The notes under the pieces were generated by a model. The model did not search any database, was not told the origin of the DNA, and saw nothing but the letters and a program-made list of their open reading frames with translations. From Gnetum montanum (lineage: Eukaryota > Streptophyta > Gnetopsida > Gnetales > Gnetaceae): a DNA stretch of 64,000 nucleotides. The stretch spans positions 770,180-834,179 of the forward strand of contig MNCI01011864.1 in NCBI GenBank assembly GCA_015680685.1, in the 5' to 3' direction. Below are positions 1 through 11,407 of the stretch, piece after piece. The position numbers were made by a program, and so were the translations under genes. How positions within the stretch are numbered: position 1 is the stretch's first letter; the number at the start of each line of letters is the position of its first letter.

Positions 1-1403
1 TGATTTGCAAAGATATAGGTTGAATAGAAATTTTAATGCATTTCATTTGAAACACTTCTACTCAGGTACCCCATGTGGGCATCTGGTAGATTCTTAGTTG
101 CATTTTTTTCTTCCCCCATTTTTTTTCTTTGCATTTCATATGTATATTATTACATTTCCATATTTTGCTTGCATTTTCATCATTTCCTTCTTAACATATT
201 ATTTTGATTATTGTATTCTTCATATGATTTTAATAACCATTGGTCATTTGAGTTACTTGATATTGGGTCATCTTAACACCATTGGAAAATAATGTAGGTA
301 TAATATGATTTATTATTACTATGATATAATGCTATAAAATCCGCTTTATATTTTATACTGTAACTCTTTCCAATTGATTCTAAGGTTTTAGTTTATTTGT
401 TATGTTTGATTATGGAGCATTTGATTTATACAAACTTATCATGCTATCATCATGATCATGTGAGTGTAGGATATGTGATGTTGGAGAGTGGTTAGTCATA
501 ATTACTAGGAGACATTGGAAAATTCTATCCTTTCCTCTCATAAGCCAAAGCCCTCAAGTATGATGATCCATGGATATCCTGTGAACAACAGGGTGAAGTG
601 TGTTTATTTTTACTTGAGAACCCATAGCCACCCAGGAGACCTGCTATGATGCCACCAATCAAAGGCACATACACGAGGGTTGAATTGCACCATGGGCAAA
701 GTTTCCAAAAGGACCATGCTCTTTGGCAGTGCAGCTAATCGGCTAGACTCGTGTTGGAATTCCTACCTCAAGAATGAAGTACACCATGAGCAAAGTTTCC
801 TTAAAAATAAAACAAAACAAAAGAATGAGGACTGTGCTCTTTGGTAGTGTAATAAGTTCTTGAGTGTGATGGGGTCCGGCAGCAATCCTCACCCTAACCT
901 TCGTTTCCCCTTTTAAATTTAAGTTTTTAAAAAAATCAAGAAAAAAAAAACAAAAAAAAAAAAAACCAAGGAAAAATCTGAAAGTTATGGCTTACTATGA
1001 TCTAACATGAGCTTTAGCTCATCCTCCTCATTAAGTTTTGTATAAGTCACTTGCTCAAAATAGTCTACATACTTTTACTGTTACCTTGTGAGAATATTGT
1101 GAATAAGAGCTTAAGTATATGTTTACATATATATATATATATATATAATTACACATATATATTTATAGATCTTAGTCAAAATATCAATAAATTATATATT
1201 TAGATTTTAATGGTTGTTCGGATGGCCTATGTCGGTGTCTCTTTTGATTATTTGGTTATTCTGATCATGTTTAGAACATTATAGTTTATTTTCAAGTTTG
1301 CATTTCTTGTTTTATGTTGTTTTTGTTCTTCCCACCATTTGCATTTTCATTTAAGATTTTCTAGTCCTTGCACTTGCATGCAATCTATAGTTTGGGGGCT
1401 AAG
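1..1403 (+). mobile_element. 3' internal non-coding part of LTR element G
   Basis: No credible coding sequence is visible. The stretch runs straight into a polypurine tract and an LTR, so it is read as the untranslated 3' internal part of an LTR retrotransposon entering from outside the window. It holds an imperfect direct repeat (about 688-740 and 781-852), each copy carrying CACCATGRGCAAAGTTTCC and then a GCTCTTTGGYAGTG block. There is an A-rich run near 920-965 and an (AT)n run near 1126-1147. The lineage of this element is not recognised. Confidence 0.55.
1391..1403 (+). other. polypurine tract of element G
   Basis: TTTGGGGGCTAAG directly precedes the TGTTGA start of the LTR. A G-rich tract at this position is the usual primer for plus-strand DNA synthesis in LTR elements, and it marks the following LTR as a 3' LTR. 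Confidence 0.6.
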
Positions 1404-1780
1404 TGTTGAGGCCAACCTCAACCATGCTAGGCATAGGGCCTTGATCAACAAGTACATGTCCTTATTTAAGTGTATAGTAGATTCAGAAGGTCCATCGATG
1501 CAATAAAATTTTCATTTAAAACCAGGAAATGATAATTTTAAATTAGAAAAGGAATCCCGATTAAATTAATACATAAATCATGAGCAACTGGACATCACCC
1601 ACCCCTTAAAATTAAAAATAAAAATCAAAGGAATGAGGACCGACCAATGCGCCTTTTAAAAATAAAATAAAACATAAATTTAAGGCTTAATCTCTTGTGT
1701 TTTATTTTTAGGTGGTTTACGTGGAAAAGGTGGCCAACAATTTAGGGTTAGGTTTTCTCCTTCTCTTCTTCCTCCGCCGC

Positions 1781-1790
1781 TATAAAAAGG
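1781..1790 (+). promoter_or_regulatory. TATA box in LTR G
   Basis: TATAAAAAGG sits about 380 bp into the LTR, just before a G/A-rich and then GC-rich transcribed-type region. It is the best promoter core in this LTR. Confidence 0.55.
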
Positions 1791-3305
1791 GAGGGGGAGC
1801 ACGCTGGGGAAGGAGATTTGGGGGGGGGGGAGAGAGAGATTTTCTTCAGAGGCTTCTCTGGCAGGCAGATCTGGCCCTGCTCATACCAGTTTCGGTCCTC
1901 GGGCCCTGCGCTGATTTTCAGCCACGGTTCTGTCATTGGCTGCCTCATTGGTCCAACGCTCACCTGCACCTGCGCCGACTCCGTGCAGATCCTGCGCCCG
2001 CAGCAACGCCAACCCTGCCAACGCTTCTTTCGTTCGCAGCCGCGGCCGATCTTTCTCCAGCCGTGGACGTGGCAGCGCTGCTATCAGATCCCCAGATCTG
2101 CGGCATTCAAACCCTACGCAGTCACTGAACCAGGATTTCTTCTGGCCACCACAGGGTTTCACCTGGCCGCCACCGCCTCAAGGTCCTAACAGTTTCTTCT
2201 GGCTGCCGCCGACGCCCACGCCTCGCTCTGGTTGCGCGCCGCCTTCCCTTGCTCAACCTGCGGCCAGATCTGCAAGATCTGTGCAAGCCGCGGCCAGGTT
2301 TGGTCGTGGCCGAGGCTACGCGCGCTTCAGTTACCAGCCTCGCGCGCGCGCTTCGGTGAAAAATCCCCGTATTCTTCTGCCGCTGCCAATCGTCCTTCTG
2401 CCGCCGCTGCGCATCCTTCTCCTCCCTGGCCACATGCGAAACTGCGACGTCTCTCTGTCTACCTCCTCCCTTGCCTGTGTGCTCTGTCCCTCTGCCTTTG
2501 CCTTTGCCGCAGCCTGCCCACTCCGCGTCTGCTCCAGCCGTCTCTCTCGCTGAACCCTCGCTAGCGCCCCTGCCTGCGTAAACAGGTTCACGTGTGTCTT
2601 TTCGCAGTTGCGGACGTTTTCTTCTCTGCTTTCTTCCACGTCGTTTCCTTCCACGTCGGCGGCAGCAGCGGCGCGCACACGCGCTCAGATTTCCCCCATG
2701 TCCGCGGCAGCTTCGGCACGCATGCTTGCATTTCCCATGGCGGCGTAGGCTCGCAGTCTTCTTCCCACGGCCGCGCACAGACCCTGCCTAGCTGCAACAT
2801 GCAGACTTTGCCTTGCTGCTGCGCCCAGGACGACCTCTGCCTCACGCTTGTTTCCGGCTCTCCCCAGGGCAGATCTGGCCCTGCTCAGGGTGACCAAGTA
2901 CGCAACAGAGGCCACACTCTACCTTCATCCGCAGCTGCACCACCACCCGTTGCTGTCTGTCCCTCCACGATCGCGGCCTCCACATTCACGACATAGGCCT
3001 CTCTCCTTCCTCCGCCGCTAGTTTACCTCTGGTGTAGGAACACTCAGATCGCGAGAGCACAGAAGGCAGCAGAGTCCACGGCAGCAACGAGCAGTCCTCT
3101 TATCTCCCAAGTAGTTGTTGCAGTAGACGAATACGTGCCACAAAGGCAGCAACAGCGAGACATATGAAATTTGAATTTAACTGCACAAATTATTTTAAGT
3201 TCCCAATATTAAATTAAATTGAAGTATTTAAATATTAAATCAAATTTAACCTTTTGTTTTGATATTTTTTTTAAATATTGTTCTGTCACATAGCCCTTTC
3301 CAGCT

Positions 3306-3360
3306 GAGACTATTCCCGGGTTTCCGTACCCATACAGGAGACGCCCTAGGCAATAGTCTC
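3306..3360 (+). other. conserved stem-loop near the end of LTR G
   Basis: GAGACTATT at 3306-3314 is complementary to AATAGTCTC at 3352-3360, a perfect 9 bp stem with a 37-base loop. The same arms are kept at 32207-32215 and 32253-32261 in the second copy of this LTR end although the loop has diverged. Function unknown; an RNA signal such as 3'-end formation or packaging is a guess. Confidence 0.5.
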
Positions 3361-3414
3361 CTAAAACGAGTTTTCACAGGCGTTGGTGGCGTGTCCAAAA
3401 TTTACGCATCAACA

Positions 3415-3623
3415 GTAACCTTATCAACAAGTTTGAATATCACAAACTGTGTTGCTGTTTTGATTACGATTTCATCATTCAATGGTTCTAGTTGTCATAA
3501 AGAATGACTAGTTAACATGTGAGTGTATTCCCCACCTCTTATATGAGAAACATGCCTTTGATAACTCTATTATTTCCCCTAGTCTCAGTTCCCCAACATG
3601 CACTTCAAATCTAGGAATTTATA
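3415..3623. other. spacer between elements G and A
   Basis: About 200 bp of AT-rich DNA with no gene, repeat or motif that I can recognise. Confidence 0.5.
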
Positions 3624-3639
3624 TGAAACACCACAAAAT

Positions 3640-4340
3640 TTTGGGCTACCGCTTCTCGACTACAAATTTGTCTAAGAATGACACTTTCTGCAAATTTGTC
3701 TAAGTGCTAAGACTACGCTCTCCACTGCAGTAGAGTGTAATCACCTTCAACGACCAATTTTTTACACTTTTGGTTAAACGTCCGAACGAGGTCACAAGTT
3801 GCAAAAGTTTTCTAAATGTTGAGACTACACTCTCCACTATCAAGACTATGCTCTAGAGTGTAGTCAACACACAATAACCAGTTTTGTAAGATTTTTTCTA
3901 AGTGTTAGAACAATGACACAAGCTGTAGATTTTTCTAAGCACTGAGACTATGCTCTTCACTACTAGGACTACACTCTATAGCGTAGTCAGTGTAGTCAGC
4001 AGAAAACACTAGTTTTGGCATATTTTTTCTAACTGTCGGAACTATGCTATGCATCGTAGTCAAGCATAGACAGTTTGGAACCTCATTTTTTGCAAGATTT
4101 TTCTAACTGCCAGGACTATGCTCTAGAGTATAGTCAAGCATAGTCAGTTTAGAAGCCAGATTTTATAGGAATTTGTTTAAGTGTTGAGACTATGCTCATC
4201 CCCAATTGGGAGTGTAGTCAACCTCCTTTGAAGTGTAGTCAGCACTTAGCCACATTTTGCTAGTTTCTTGCCAGATTTTGCCTAAGTATGGGACTATGCT
4301 CTCACCTAGTCTAGAGCGTAGTCAAGTGTAGACATGTAGA
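3640..4340 (+). repeat. degenerate U3 tandem repeats with palindromes
   Basis: Units of roughly 100-145 bp each contain TTTTTCTAAGTG-like sequence followed by a 22 bp palindrome made of GACTAYGCTCT and its inverse AGAGYRTAGTC. Clear palindromes lie at 3844-3865, 3967-3988, 4040-4061 and 4112-4133; a spread-out version is near 4290-4322. The same arrays are in the 3' LTR (11635-11656, 11767-11788, 11830-11851). They lie upstream of the TATA box, where enhancers of plant LTRs usually sit. Confidence 0.65.
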
Positions 4341-4740
4341 ATAGCCTCCAAAGGCCTCCACAATGCAACATCAACATTCACCTCATCTCCAACACATCTC
4401 CAATGGTAGCATTTACCTTTTTTGCATCCCCCTTCTCCCTAAAATTGTAACTATGCTCAACACCACTTCCCATAGTGGATAGCATAGTCTTCAAAAGTTG
4501 CATTTTTTGGCATTTTCTTAGGTACATTGTGGTCTTCTTGACACTTACACGAGCAATTGGTGAGCATAGTCATAGTCTCTTGACCTTGTAGATTCCATTA
4601 GTGGGCAACATAGTCTAACACTGTTTGCTACAGTGGAGAGCATAATTGGGGTATAGTGTAGTTCCAACTACCTCATAGCGTACTCTCAACTATCACACTA
4701 TCACGTGGCACTCGATCCACATTTTGGGTTAACCCTAGCC

Positions 4741-4750
4741 CTATAAATAC
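4741..4750 (+). promoter_or_regulatory. TATA box, 5' LTR of element A
   Basis: CTATAAATAC is followed by CCCTACACCC. It is conserved at 12565-12574 in the 3' LTR and, reversed, near 28343-28352 and 18121-18128 in element B, so it is the likely promoter core for this family. Confidence 0.65.
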
Positions 4751-5503
4751 CCCTACACCCCCAACATTTTTGGGGTTGGCATTTTCATTTGGTATCCAGC
4801 ATTTTGGCATTTAACACTTAACATTTTAGGCAAACGAGACCTAGAGACATTGGCAAAGAGGCAAAGTTGCATTCTATGGTCCACCATAGCCCTGTAGGAC
4901 ACCATTGCCCACGGTACACCATCGCGGCCAACTTGGTAAGCACAGACACCACAGTAAGCGCCAGACTTCATGGCCCAACACTACTAAGACTATGACTATG
5001 CTCTCCACTGTGCCTGTTGTACACCATGTACCTTCTAAGCCCCATTTGAAGATAACTACACTCAACCCCATTTGGGGTGGTGTTCTGTTTCTCTCTACTA
5101 CATTTTTCACATTTTCTTTGCATTTTTTGCATTTTTCACACATTGTCATATTCAAACCACACTTGGGTGACAGTCTCCACAGGTTGGAACCCTCGTTTCA
5201 ACTAAAACCTTTGACTATGCTTACCTCCACTTATGACTATGCTCTACACTTAGCACTGCAAAACACCATTTAAACACTTTGCATTGTTTTTCATTGTTTG
5301 TATTCACAACTCGACTAACCACACCATCCCCTGATTGTAGCCAATGCCTTCATTGCAATCGGCAAAGTCCCTGTTCGATCAACAAGACTGTCCAGAGCAC
5401 TCTGCCTCTACTTCCAATAGGCCCTCATGTTAGGGCAGGGTTAGGCTATGTGTTCATTGACCCCTCGGTGGTAGCCACCGACTTTTTTGGTTCTTATAGT
5501 TTT

Positions 5504-5520
5504 TGGTGCTAGAAGGAGGG
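5504..5520 (+). other. primer binding site of element A
   Basis: TGGTGCTAGAAGGAGGG begins five bases after the LTR end. The same sequence, reversed, is next to the 5' LTR of element B at 27436-27452. The TGG start fits the CCA end of a tRNA primer; I do not assign the tRNA. Confidence 0.65.
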
Positions 5521-5724
5521 TCGTGTCATTTCCTTCTTTAGTATTCATTGTGGTTGTCTTTGCGTGCTCTCTGCACCCTCGTCAGTGTAGATTAGATCCC
5601 ATTGTCAATCTTCCCAAGACCCTGCATAGCAACACAAATTGTGTTATTCTCCACTATTTTTTTAGATCTTCATTCTTTGAGCATATAGAGTGTAGTTTGA
5701 GTGTAGTTAGCTATCAACATAGAG

Positions 5725-5930
5725 AGCATAGTCTCCATACTTAGCCATTTTTCAACAGTTTCAACACTTAGCCATTTTTCTACATTTTTTAGACTTAGCC
5801 ATTTTCTACTACCAGCAAACTTAATCATTTTTCTGCAGTTTTCAACACTTAGTCATTTTTTTGTAGTTTTCAGAGTTAGCCATTTTTTGCAGTTTTCAGA
5901 GTTAGCCATTTTTTGCAAATAGTAACTCTC
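5725..5930 (+). repeat. short tandem repeats in the leader of element A
   Basis: About seven degenerate copies of a 27-30 bp unit containing TTAGCCATTTTT and then TGCAGTTTTCA. The reversed counterpart precedes gag in element B (26955-27210). They lie in the untranslated leader between the primer binding site and gag. Confidence 0.65.
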
Positions 5931-5948
5931 ACAACTCAATCTACAAAC

Positions 5949-8580
5949 ATGCATCTAGATCAGCCTTCCACATCGGTGTCTAACATACTTGACACCTTCT
6001 CCATTCACCTAGAGTGTGTCATGCTCAACCATGAACAATACAAATTTGTTTGTGCCAAAATCCAAGGAGGATTACTCATGGATAGCTTTGACATAAAGGC
6101 AAAAAAAGACTTTGAATGCGTCCACCAAAACAGACGAGAGTACAATCCTTGTTTGACATAATCCCACTCACAGAGTCCTATCACCAGTTGTTGTACCAAC
6201 TCATCTAGGAAAACAAGCATGATGCAAGGACTATCTATGAGGAAGCCTCACAAGAGGAGAAAGATGAATCCAAGGTCTACTCCGAACATGAGAGCCCCCT
6301 TTACACCGTCTTCCAACAATTACTCCATAGTTCGGTAACAAGCATGTATGTCCAACCCTATGCTCACACAAGGTCCACCTCCAAATCCTAAACAATTTAG
6401 GCATCCTACATCCTACTTGTTTCATAGTGTCCTCAACGTTAATCCAACCCACATGTGTGGCCTACCTCCATCATCGTGTCCATAGCATAGCCAACCCATC
6501 AATTGCATCACGTGGCTTCGCAACTAACAATCCAGCCCTGTGCCATGCAACCAACACAAGTCCAACCAATGTAACCAACTAGCACATTTCCAAGCTTAGA
6601 TTAGACATTCCAACTGATTCAAAGTCTAACAGAGGAGATCAACCAACTCAAAGTCACCTCCTTCGAAACCATTATGGTGGTGGACTTCTACCAAGATGAC
6701 CTTATAAGTCTTACCGTCCCATCTCTAACTTTTCCAACTAGGGTCTTACTGCCTCAACTCACTAAGTACAATGATGAGGGTGACCCCAATGCACATCTTA
6801 TCACCTTCAAGTCCAAGTGCATGTTGCTCGAAGCCTAGCCACATGCCATCATGTGCATGTTCCCCATGTCACTAATTGGCAAAGCCCTAGAATAGTATTG
6901 AGCGCTACCTAGGGCCTCCATCTCCTCCTTAGAGGATCTCCTAAGCTAGTTTGTGACACACTTTAGGTACAACCTAATGCCTGAAGCAACCCTCAACTAG
7001 CTCATGTAGGTCAAGCAAGGGCCCCTAGAGCCCATGCCAAAATTCATCCAACGTTGGAGTGCCTCATTGCAAGAAATACAAGAGCCCATCATAGAGACAC
7101 ACCTTTTGGCCATCTTCAAGGGTGTAGTTAATGACTTTATCAAGTCAAAATTGTACTACATAGCCTCGAAGTCTCTTAGTCGAGCCTTTGCCCAAACAAA
7201 GGGCATAGAAGATGCAACACAAGCAAGTAATGACCCGGCCTACATGGCCTACAGAACCTAACATGTGCACAAGTTAAACACAACAGTGGTGATGATAGCT
7301 ACACCTGCAAAAGCAACCAATCGCGATCCAACAACTAAGTAGCCCAAGGCCCCAACACACAAAGCCATCAACTCTGGCACTTAGGCAACCAACCTACCTA
7401 CAATAACATGGGCCATAGTGCAAGCCACTCCAAGGCCAAACTTTAAGCATAAGGATCGCTCAAAGTATACCTCATTGCCGATGAAACCATCCGAACTGTT
7501 GGAATAACTACTGAAAGCTAGGCTTATCCAATATAAACAAGTGTCAGAGAATGCTTGCCAATGACATGATATGTACTACGAGCTACTAAGAAACCTTGCC
7601 TTAGTAGTACCAAACAAGCCCTTAGTCCCACAACACTTCAAGTTGAACCAATTCTATCATTACCACCAGATGTTCAATCATAGTATAGACTTCTGTTAGG
7701 CTTTGCAGGACAATTTGCAAAGAATGATAGAAAGGGGCCAACTGGTGCTTGATGCGGAAAACCAATCTAACGTGCACAACACCACCTATGCCATTAACAC
7801 CATCAGTGTGGGTGGCAAGTCAACACAAATAAAGTAGCCTTTTGTGATCCATGTGCCTCCCAATAGCGCAAAGGTTCCATCAGTTGCCATGAGAAAGATG
7901 CCTTCCTTTGTGATCAAAGTGCCACCTCAAGCATTCACAACATCCTTCATGGTCACGGTCCCATAGAATTTGTTCGCTAAGATGTTAAACTAGCAGTGTT
8001 CATCCACTACGACGTTATATTGACATCCTTTATCTGCTAAGATGTTAAATTGGCATGCTGTAACAACTGCTAAACAACCCTTTGTCATTAAAGTGCCACA
8101 ACATGCTAGCCCCACAACAATTGCACAACAATAGTTTGTTGTTAGGGTGCCACAACGTGCTAGCCCTTTGCCTACCCAAAGCTTGATAGTGAACAATGTA
8201 TTGGTCCCTTATCCTCTAAGGGTTGACCCCACTAGCAACACGAGTAGACCCAACAAATGGCAATGCAAGAGGCTAAATAAGTGCCTCATAAACAAAATGA
8301 CTAGGCAATAATGAAACCAAAGAGCACTTGGTCTGCCTAAGTCAGTCTCTGTCCTTGCAACCCCTATGGCTGAAACAACCAAAAAGGCCACAACCAGCAA
8401 AGCTCAACCATGCACTAAGGCCCCCAAGCAGGCCAAGAAAGCCAAGCTCAAGTCCGCTCCACAAGAGATCCGTCTCTTAAGCTACATGGAGGAGGTCAAG
8501 GCCAACACAACGATTGATGATAAGGACTTCACAGATGCATTAACCCAAGTGAAACAAGCGCTAAATGCTAAACTTGTATG
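5949..8580 (+). pseudogene. degenerate gag of element A
   Basis: The best start is the ATG at 5949, which matches the gag start of element B. Open segments follow one another but are broken by many stops. The capsid-like core at about 6640-7260 has the plant Ty3/gypsy gag pattern: a KYNDEGDPNAHL-type block, then SLIGKALE, LLSQFVTHFRYN-like and KQGPLEPM-like blocks. A knuckle-like YHYHQMFNHSIDFC motif is near 7660, of the Tat type with Tyr in place of the first Cys. A Lys/Ala-rich stretch lies at 8366-8480. Family knowledge: gag forms the particle that packages the RNA. The frame is not functional. Confidence 0.7.
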
Positions 8581-8639
8581 ACTTGGTCATGGCCTCATCT
8601 ACTCACCACTAAGCACTAGCCTAGATGTTGGCCTCCATT

Positions 8640-9300
8640 TCAATCATGGAGGACATCCTTATAGATGAGAATGCCATCTGTGCAACGATGTTGCCCTTGG
8701 CACCATAGGAATTAGGTTCAACATCCTTGGCCTTTTGTGACAAGACAATCAAGATCAGCCTTGAACAAGGAAAGGTCACTATAGCTCCACTATCTAGTAG
8801 CATACGTGTTGGGTAGTGTAGCATTCGTAGGGTGCACGTTGATGATGGTGTGGCAACAAATGTAGTTCCATACACCGTCATAGACAAGCTAAGCCTCACA
8901 GACAAGATCAGGCCAACCAAAATCGTGTGTCTAAAATCCTTTAATTGTTCACATGTCACTATCAGTGGTATCATCAACATAGCCTTCGTCACAGGGGAGC
9001 AGTTCCCCACCTCTCTATATTTCACCATCATAGAGGAAATGTCAGGCTTGTACTTAATCCTAGGCAAGCCTTGGCTAGCTCAACTACAGGTTTTCTCCTC
9101 TCCTATCCATCAAGAAGTCCACCTTCCATATGAAGGTGGTTAAGTTATCATCCATGGTGATAATGCCTTCCCTATGGTTATCCACAACATAGACATGGGA
9201 CAAGTGTTGGAGGTGGAGTTTCCTTGTGATGTACCTATGATAGACAATGCAATGCCTAAGGCTAACACACCTGAACAAGTGGTTGAAGCCAACAACCTCC
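8640..9300 (+). pseudogene. degenerate retroviral-type aspartic protease of element A
   Basis: The open segment from 8832 reads VHVDDGVATNVVP, where the usual D-G/S-G active-site triad has become DDG, and then ILGKPWLAQ with SSPIHQEVHLPY. That is the layout of plant gypsy proteases (flap and ILGRPWLH-type C-terminal motif). It is followed by a short Pro-rich tail (about 9270-9350) and then non-coding sequence, with no reverse transcriptase. The homologue in element B is at 23613-24250. Confidence 0.65.
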
Positions 9301-9589
9301 CATTACACCCTAGGCCCTACAAACCCCCTAATCCATGCCCAATTAGAAAGCAGTTGCCTGATCAAGGAACCTCCTTGGCCCAAAACGTGCTAGGTGCCTA
9401 CCTACTCTTCACTACTATGCACCGTGCATTTTTAACTTTTTCTTGCATTGCACTTGTTCATGCATTTACGTTAAGCTTGCTTACTTAGCTTACACATCCT
9501 TTTGCTTTGCTCACGCATTTTCACTTTTTTTGTTTGAGCATTCATCCACTTAGCTTGTGCATTTGAGAAAACATCAAAAACATAAAAAA

Positions 9590-10320
9590 TCATAAAAACT
9601 AAAACTACAAAAAACACATGGCCCAAAAAGGCCTTAAACTAGCATATTTGCCTGCCATGGCCTTAAATTGGCAATGTTCCTTGCAGCCCGCCATGGCCTT
9701 AAACTAGCACCTTCGACCCACCATGGCCCTAAAACTAGAAACACATGGCCCAAAATGGCCCAAAACTAGCAACACATAGGGCCCAAAATGACCTCAAACT
9801 ACCACTATAGCCCAAAATGGTCCAAAACTATCACTTTTCATATTGCTTTCCTTTCATTTGTGCATTAACTTTGTTAAAACAGATGCCACTTGATGTTGTT
9901 TTTCTAGTCAATTTTTGCAAGATCTTGCAAGCACATAGCATGGCTACGCATGCAGCACCATACCTCACTAAAGCAAGGTAAGCACTTGTTTGCCATGATA
10001 TTAAAACTGGCACAGTAGTCCACTATGACTATAAACTAGCATAGCTCATCTGCCATGATGCTAAAACTAGCATAGCTCATCCACCACAACGTTAAACTGG
10101 CAGAGCTCATTCTTGGGTCATGATGTTAAACTAGCACAACAGCACATCCACTATGATGCTAAGTTGGCACACAACAATCTGCTAGGATGATAAACTAGTG
10201 TACCATGGTTTGTGAGGACCTTAAATTGGGTTAACAATCTACCATGAACTTAAACTGGGTTCATGATCTACCAAGATCTTAAATTGGCATTTTGCTGATC
10301 TTCTGAAGCACTTGCCACTA
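9590..10320 (+). repeat. 3' tandem repeats of element A
   Basis: Two degenerate arrays adjoin. About 9615-9840 has a unit around ATGGCCCAAAATGGCC...AAACTAGCA. About 9990-10290 has a unit of 35-45 bp around CCATGATGTTAAACTAGCA. Both arrays recur reversed in element B (20020-20700). No ORF of note. Confidence 0.65.
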
Positions 10321-11394
10321 GCACAACCTTTGGAGCACTTGCAGCATCATCGCCCTCAGCACTTTCACTGGTTTCCTAAGCACTTGCAATTAGTTTAGCC
10401 TTTGATGCATTTGTAGCATCTTTGCATTTGGAATTTCATTTGCATTTCATGTTTGTGGTTTCCTTGTCTTCTTAGGATTGTGTTTGCAAGACAAAGCCCC
10501 AGAGACAGTTGTGTAGAGATGCATCTCATCATAGCGGCAAGTCGCCACATTGTTCCAATGTACATAATTGAACTAGCTAAGTCTCTTAAGAGTGCATGTT
10601 CCCCGCATCCTGCTATGGCCTATGCACATACATTTCGACATTCCAAGACCCTCTTGCATTCTCCGCACTCCCTTGCATGCAAACCCCTCTAATGCATATG
10701 AATTGTGAATGCACATAGCATTCTTTTCATGTCAACTGTAGAACCTAAGCTAGACGTAATGCAACTCATCTAGTGGGGAGCCTCTATTGGCTAGTCAAAA
10801 CCCAAGCAGATGTAACACAAGTCATCTTGGGAAGGAAACACCTATCCTATAAACATGACATGATTACATCAAAGCAAAGCCCATCTTGTGGCACGTAGTC
10901 CACTTGATGGCCAACACCTTGCAGCTAGCATTTCGCAATGTAAAAAACCCAACGAAGGTTCGCCTTGAAGCAAAAGCAAGGAAAAGCAAAGAAAAAAGCA
11001 AAAACAAAAAGATAAAAAAGATAATGGGAAAAAGCACATCCCCAAGCAACTTAACAATGCTGAAATTTTGCAACTAGCCCAACCTTAAATCCACATTGAC
11101 TTTCTCATGAGCACTTGGACGAGAGGTCAATGTTTTTAGGGGTAAGCCACCTTCATGCCAGGGTCACCATCAACTGTGCTAACTCTACATTTGCATCATG
11201 GTACATTGTTTGCATTTCATCTCCCTAGCACATTGCCTACACCCTTTGCCCTCAACATACCCCTATCCATAGCACTCTTGAGCATGGTAAACAACACCTG
11301 ATTAGGTACTGATGAGCAATGTTGGTGCCATTTCTACTGTCGTGTTTTGTTATTCTTTGTCGATGTCTCTTGAACCACTCCTCCAGATGTCAAC
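10320..11394 (+). other. 3' untranslated region of element A
   Basis: Non-coding sequence shared with element B (reverse, about 18910-20020). A Lys-rich 63-codon ORF at 10886 is A-rich low complexity. I see no gene. Confidence 0.5.
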
Positions 11395-11407
11395 AAAGAG
11401 GGGCCAA
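11395..11407 (+). other. polypurine tract of element A
   Basis: AAAGAGGGGCCAA lies directly before the TGAAACACC start of the 3' LTR. Element B has the equivalent AAAGAGGGACCAT on the minus strand at 18890-18902. Confidence 0.7.

Larger units (their letters stand above)
1404..3414 (+). repeat. GC-rich 3' (or solo) LTR of element G
   Basis: The block begins TGTTGAGG and ends GCATCAACA, giving TG...CA ends with TGTTGA/TCAACA inverted termini. It follows a polypurine tract and contains a TATA box at 1781. The part from about 1770 to 3120 is GC-rich and CpG-rich, in contrast to the AT-rich, CpG-poor DNA around it. Several overlapping long ORFs in this part are compositional and are not called as genes. 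No primer binding site follows the end, which supports a 3' LTR. The five bases on either side (CTAAG and GTAAC) do not match, so no target-site duplication is claimed. A second copy of the LTR end lies at 32195-32315. Confidence 0.7.
3624..5498 (+). repeat. 5' LTR of element A
   Basis: It starts TGAAACACCACAAAATTTT, identical to the start of the 3' LTR at 11408 and to the reversed LTR starts of element B at 18889 and 29050. The end is set just before GTTTT and the primer binding site, by alignment with element B where the LTR ends TTACA. Length is 1875 bp. The upstream third holds degenerate repeats of about 100-145 bp with embedded palindromes, then a TATA box at 4741, then a less repetitive R/U5 part. 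Confidence 0.75.

Noticed and set aside
1126-1160. (AT)n run as a promoter
   Set aside because: Simple microsatellite in AT-rich DNA with no downstream gene.
1712-2996. Cluster of long overlapping ORFs on both strands (138, 205, 218, 134 codons and others)
   Set aside because: They overlap in nearly all frames, are Arg/Ala/Pro/Ser-rich and arise from GC-rich sequence with few stop codons within an LTR. No domain is recognisable.
3640-4340. CRISPR-like array (regular palindromic repeats)
   Set aside because: Units are degenerate, spacers are themselves repeated, the array is present in both LTRs of a eukaryotic retrotransposon, and no cas genes exist.
8621-9067. 148-codon minus-strand ORF containing LLDSGAIVTF, which looks like an aspartic protease active site
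   Set aside because: It is antisense to the real protease relic of element A, whose plus-strand frame aligns along its length with element B and with plant gypsy proteases. The DSG match is chance.
10864-11077. Small hydrophobic minus-strand and Lys-rich plus-strand ORFs
   Set aside because: Produced by an A-rich, T-rich low-complexity stretch in the 3' region of element A. The matching place in B (19237-19502) shows the same artefact.
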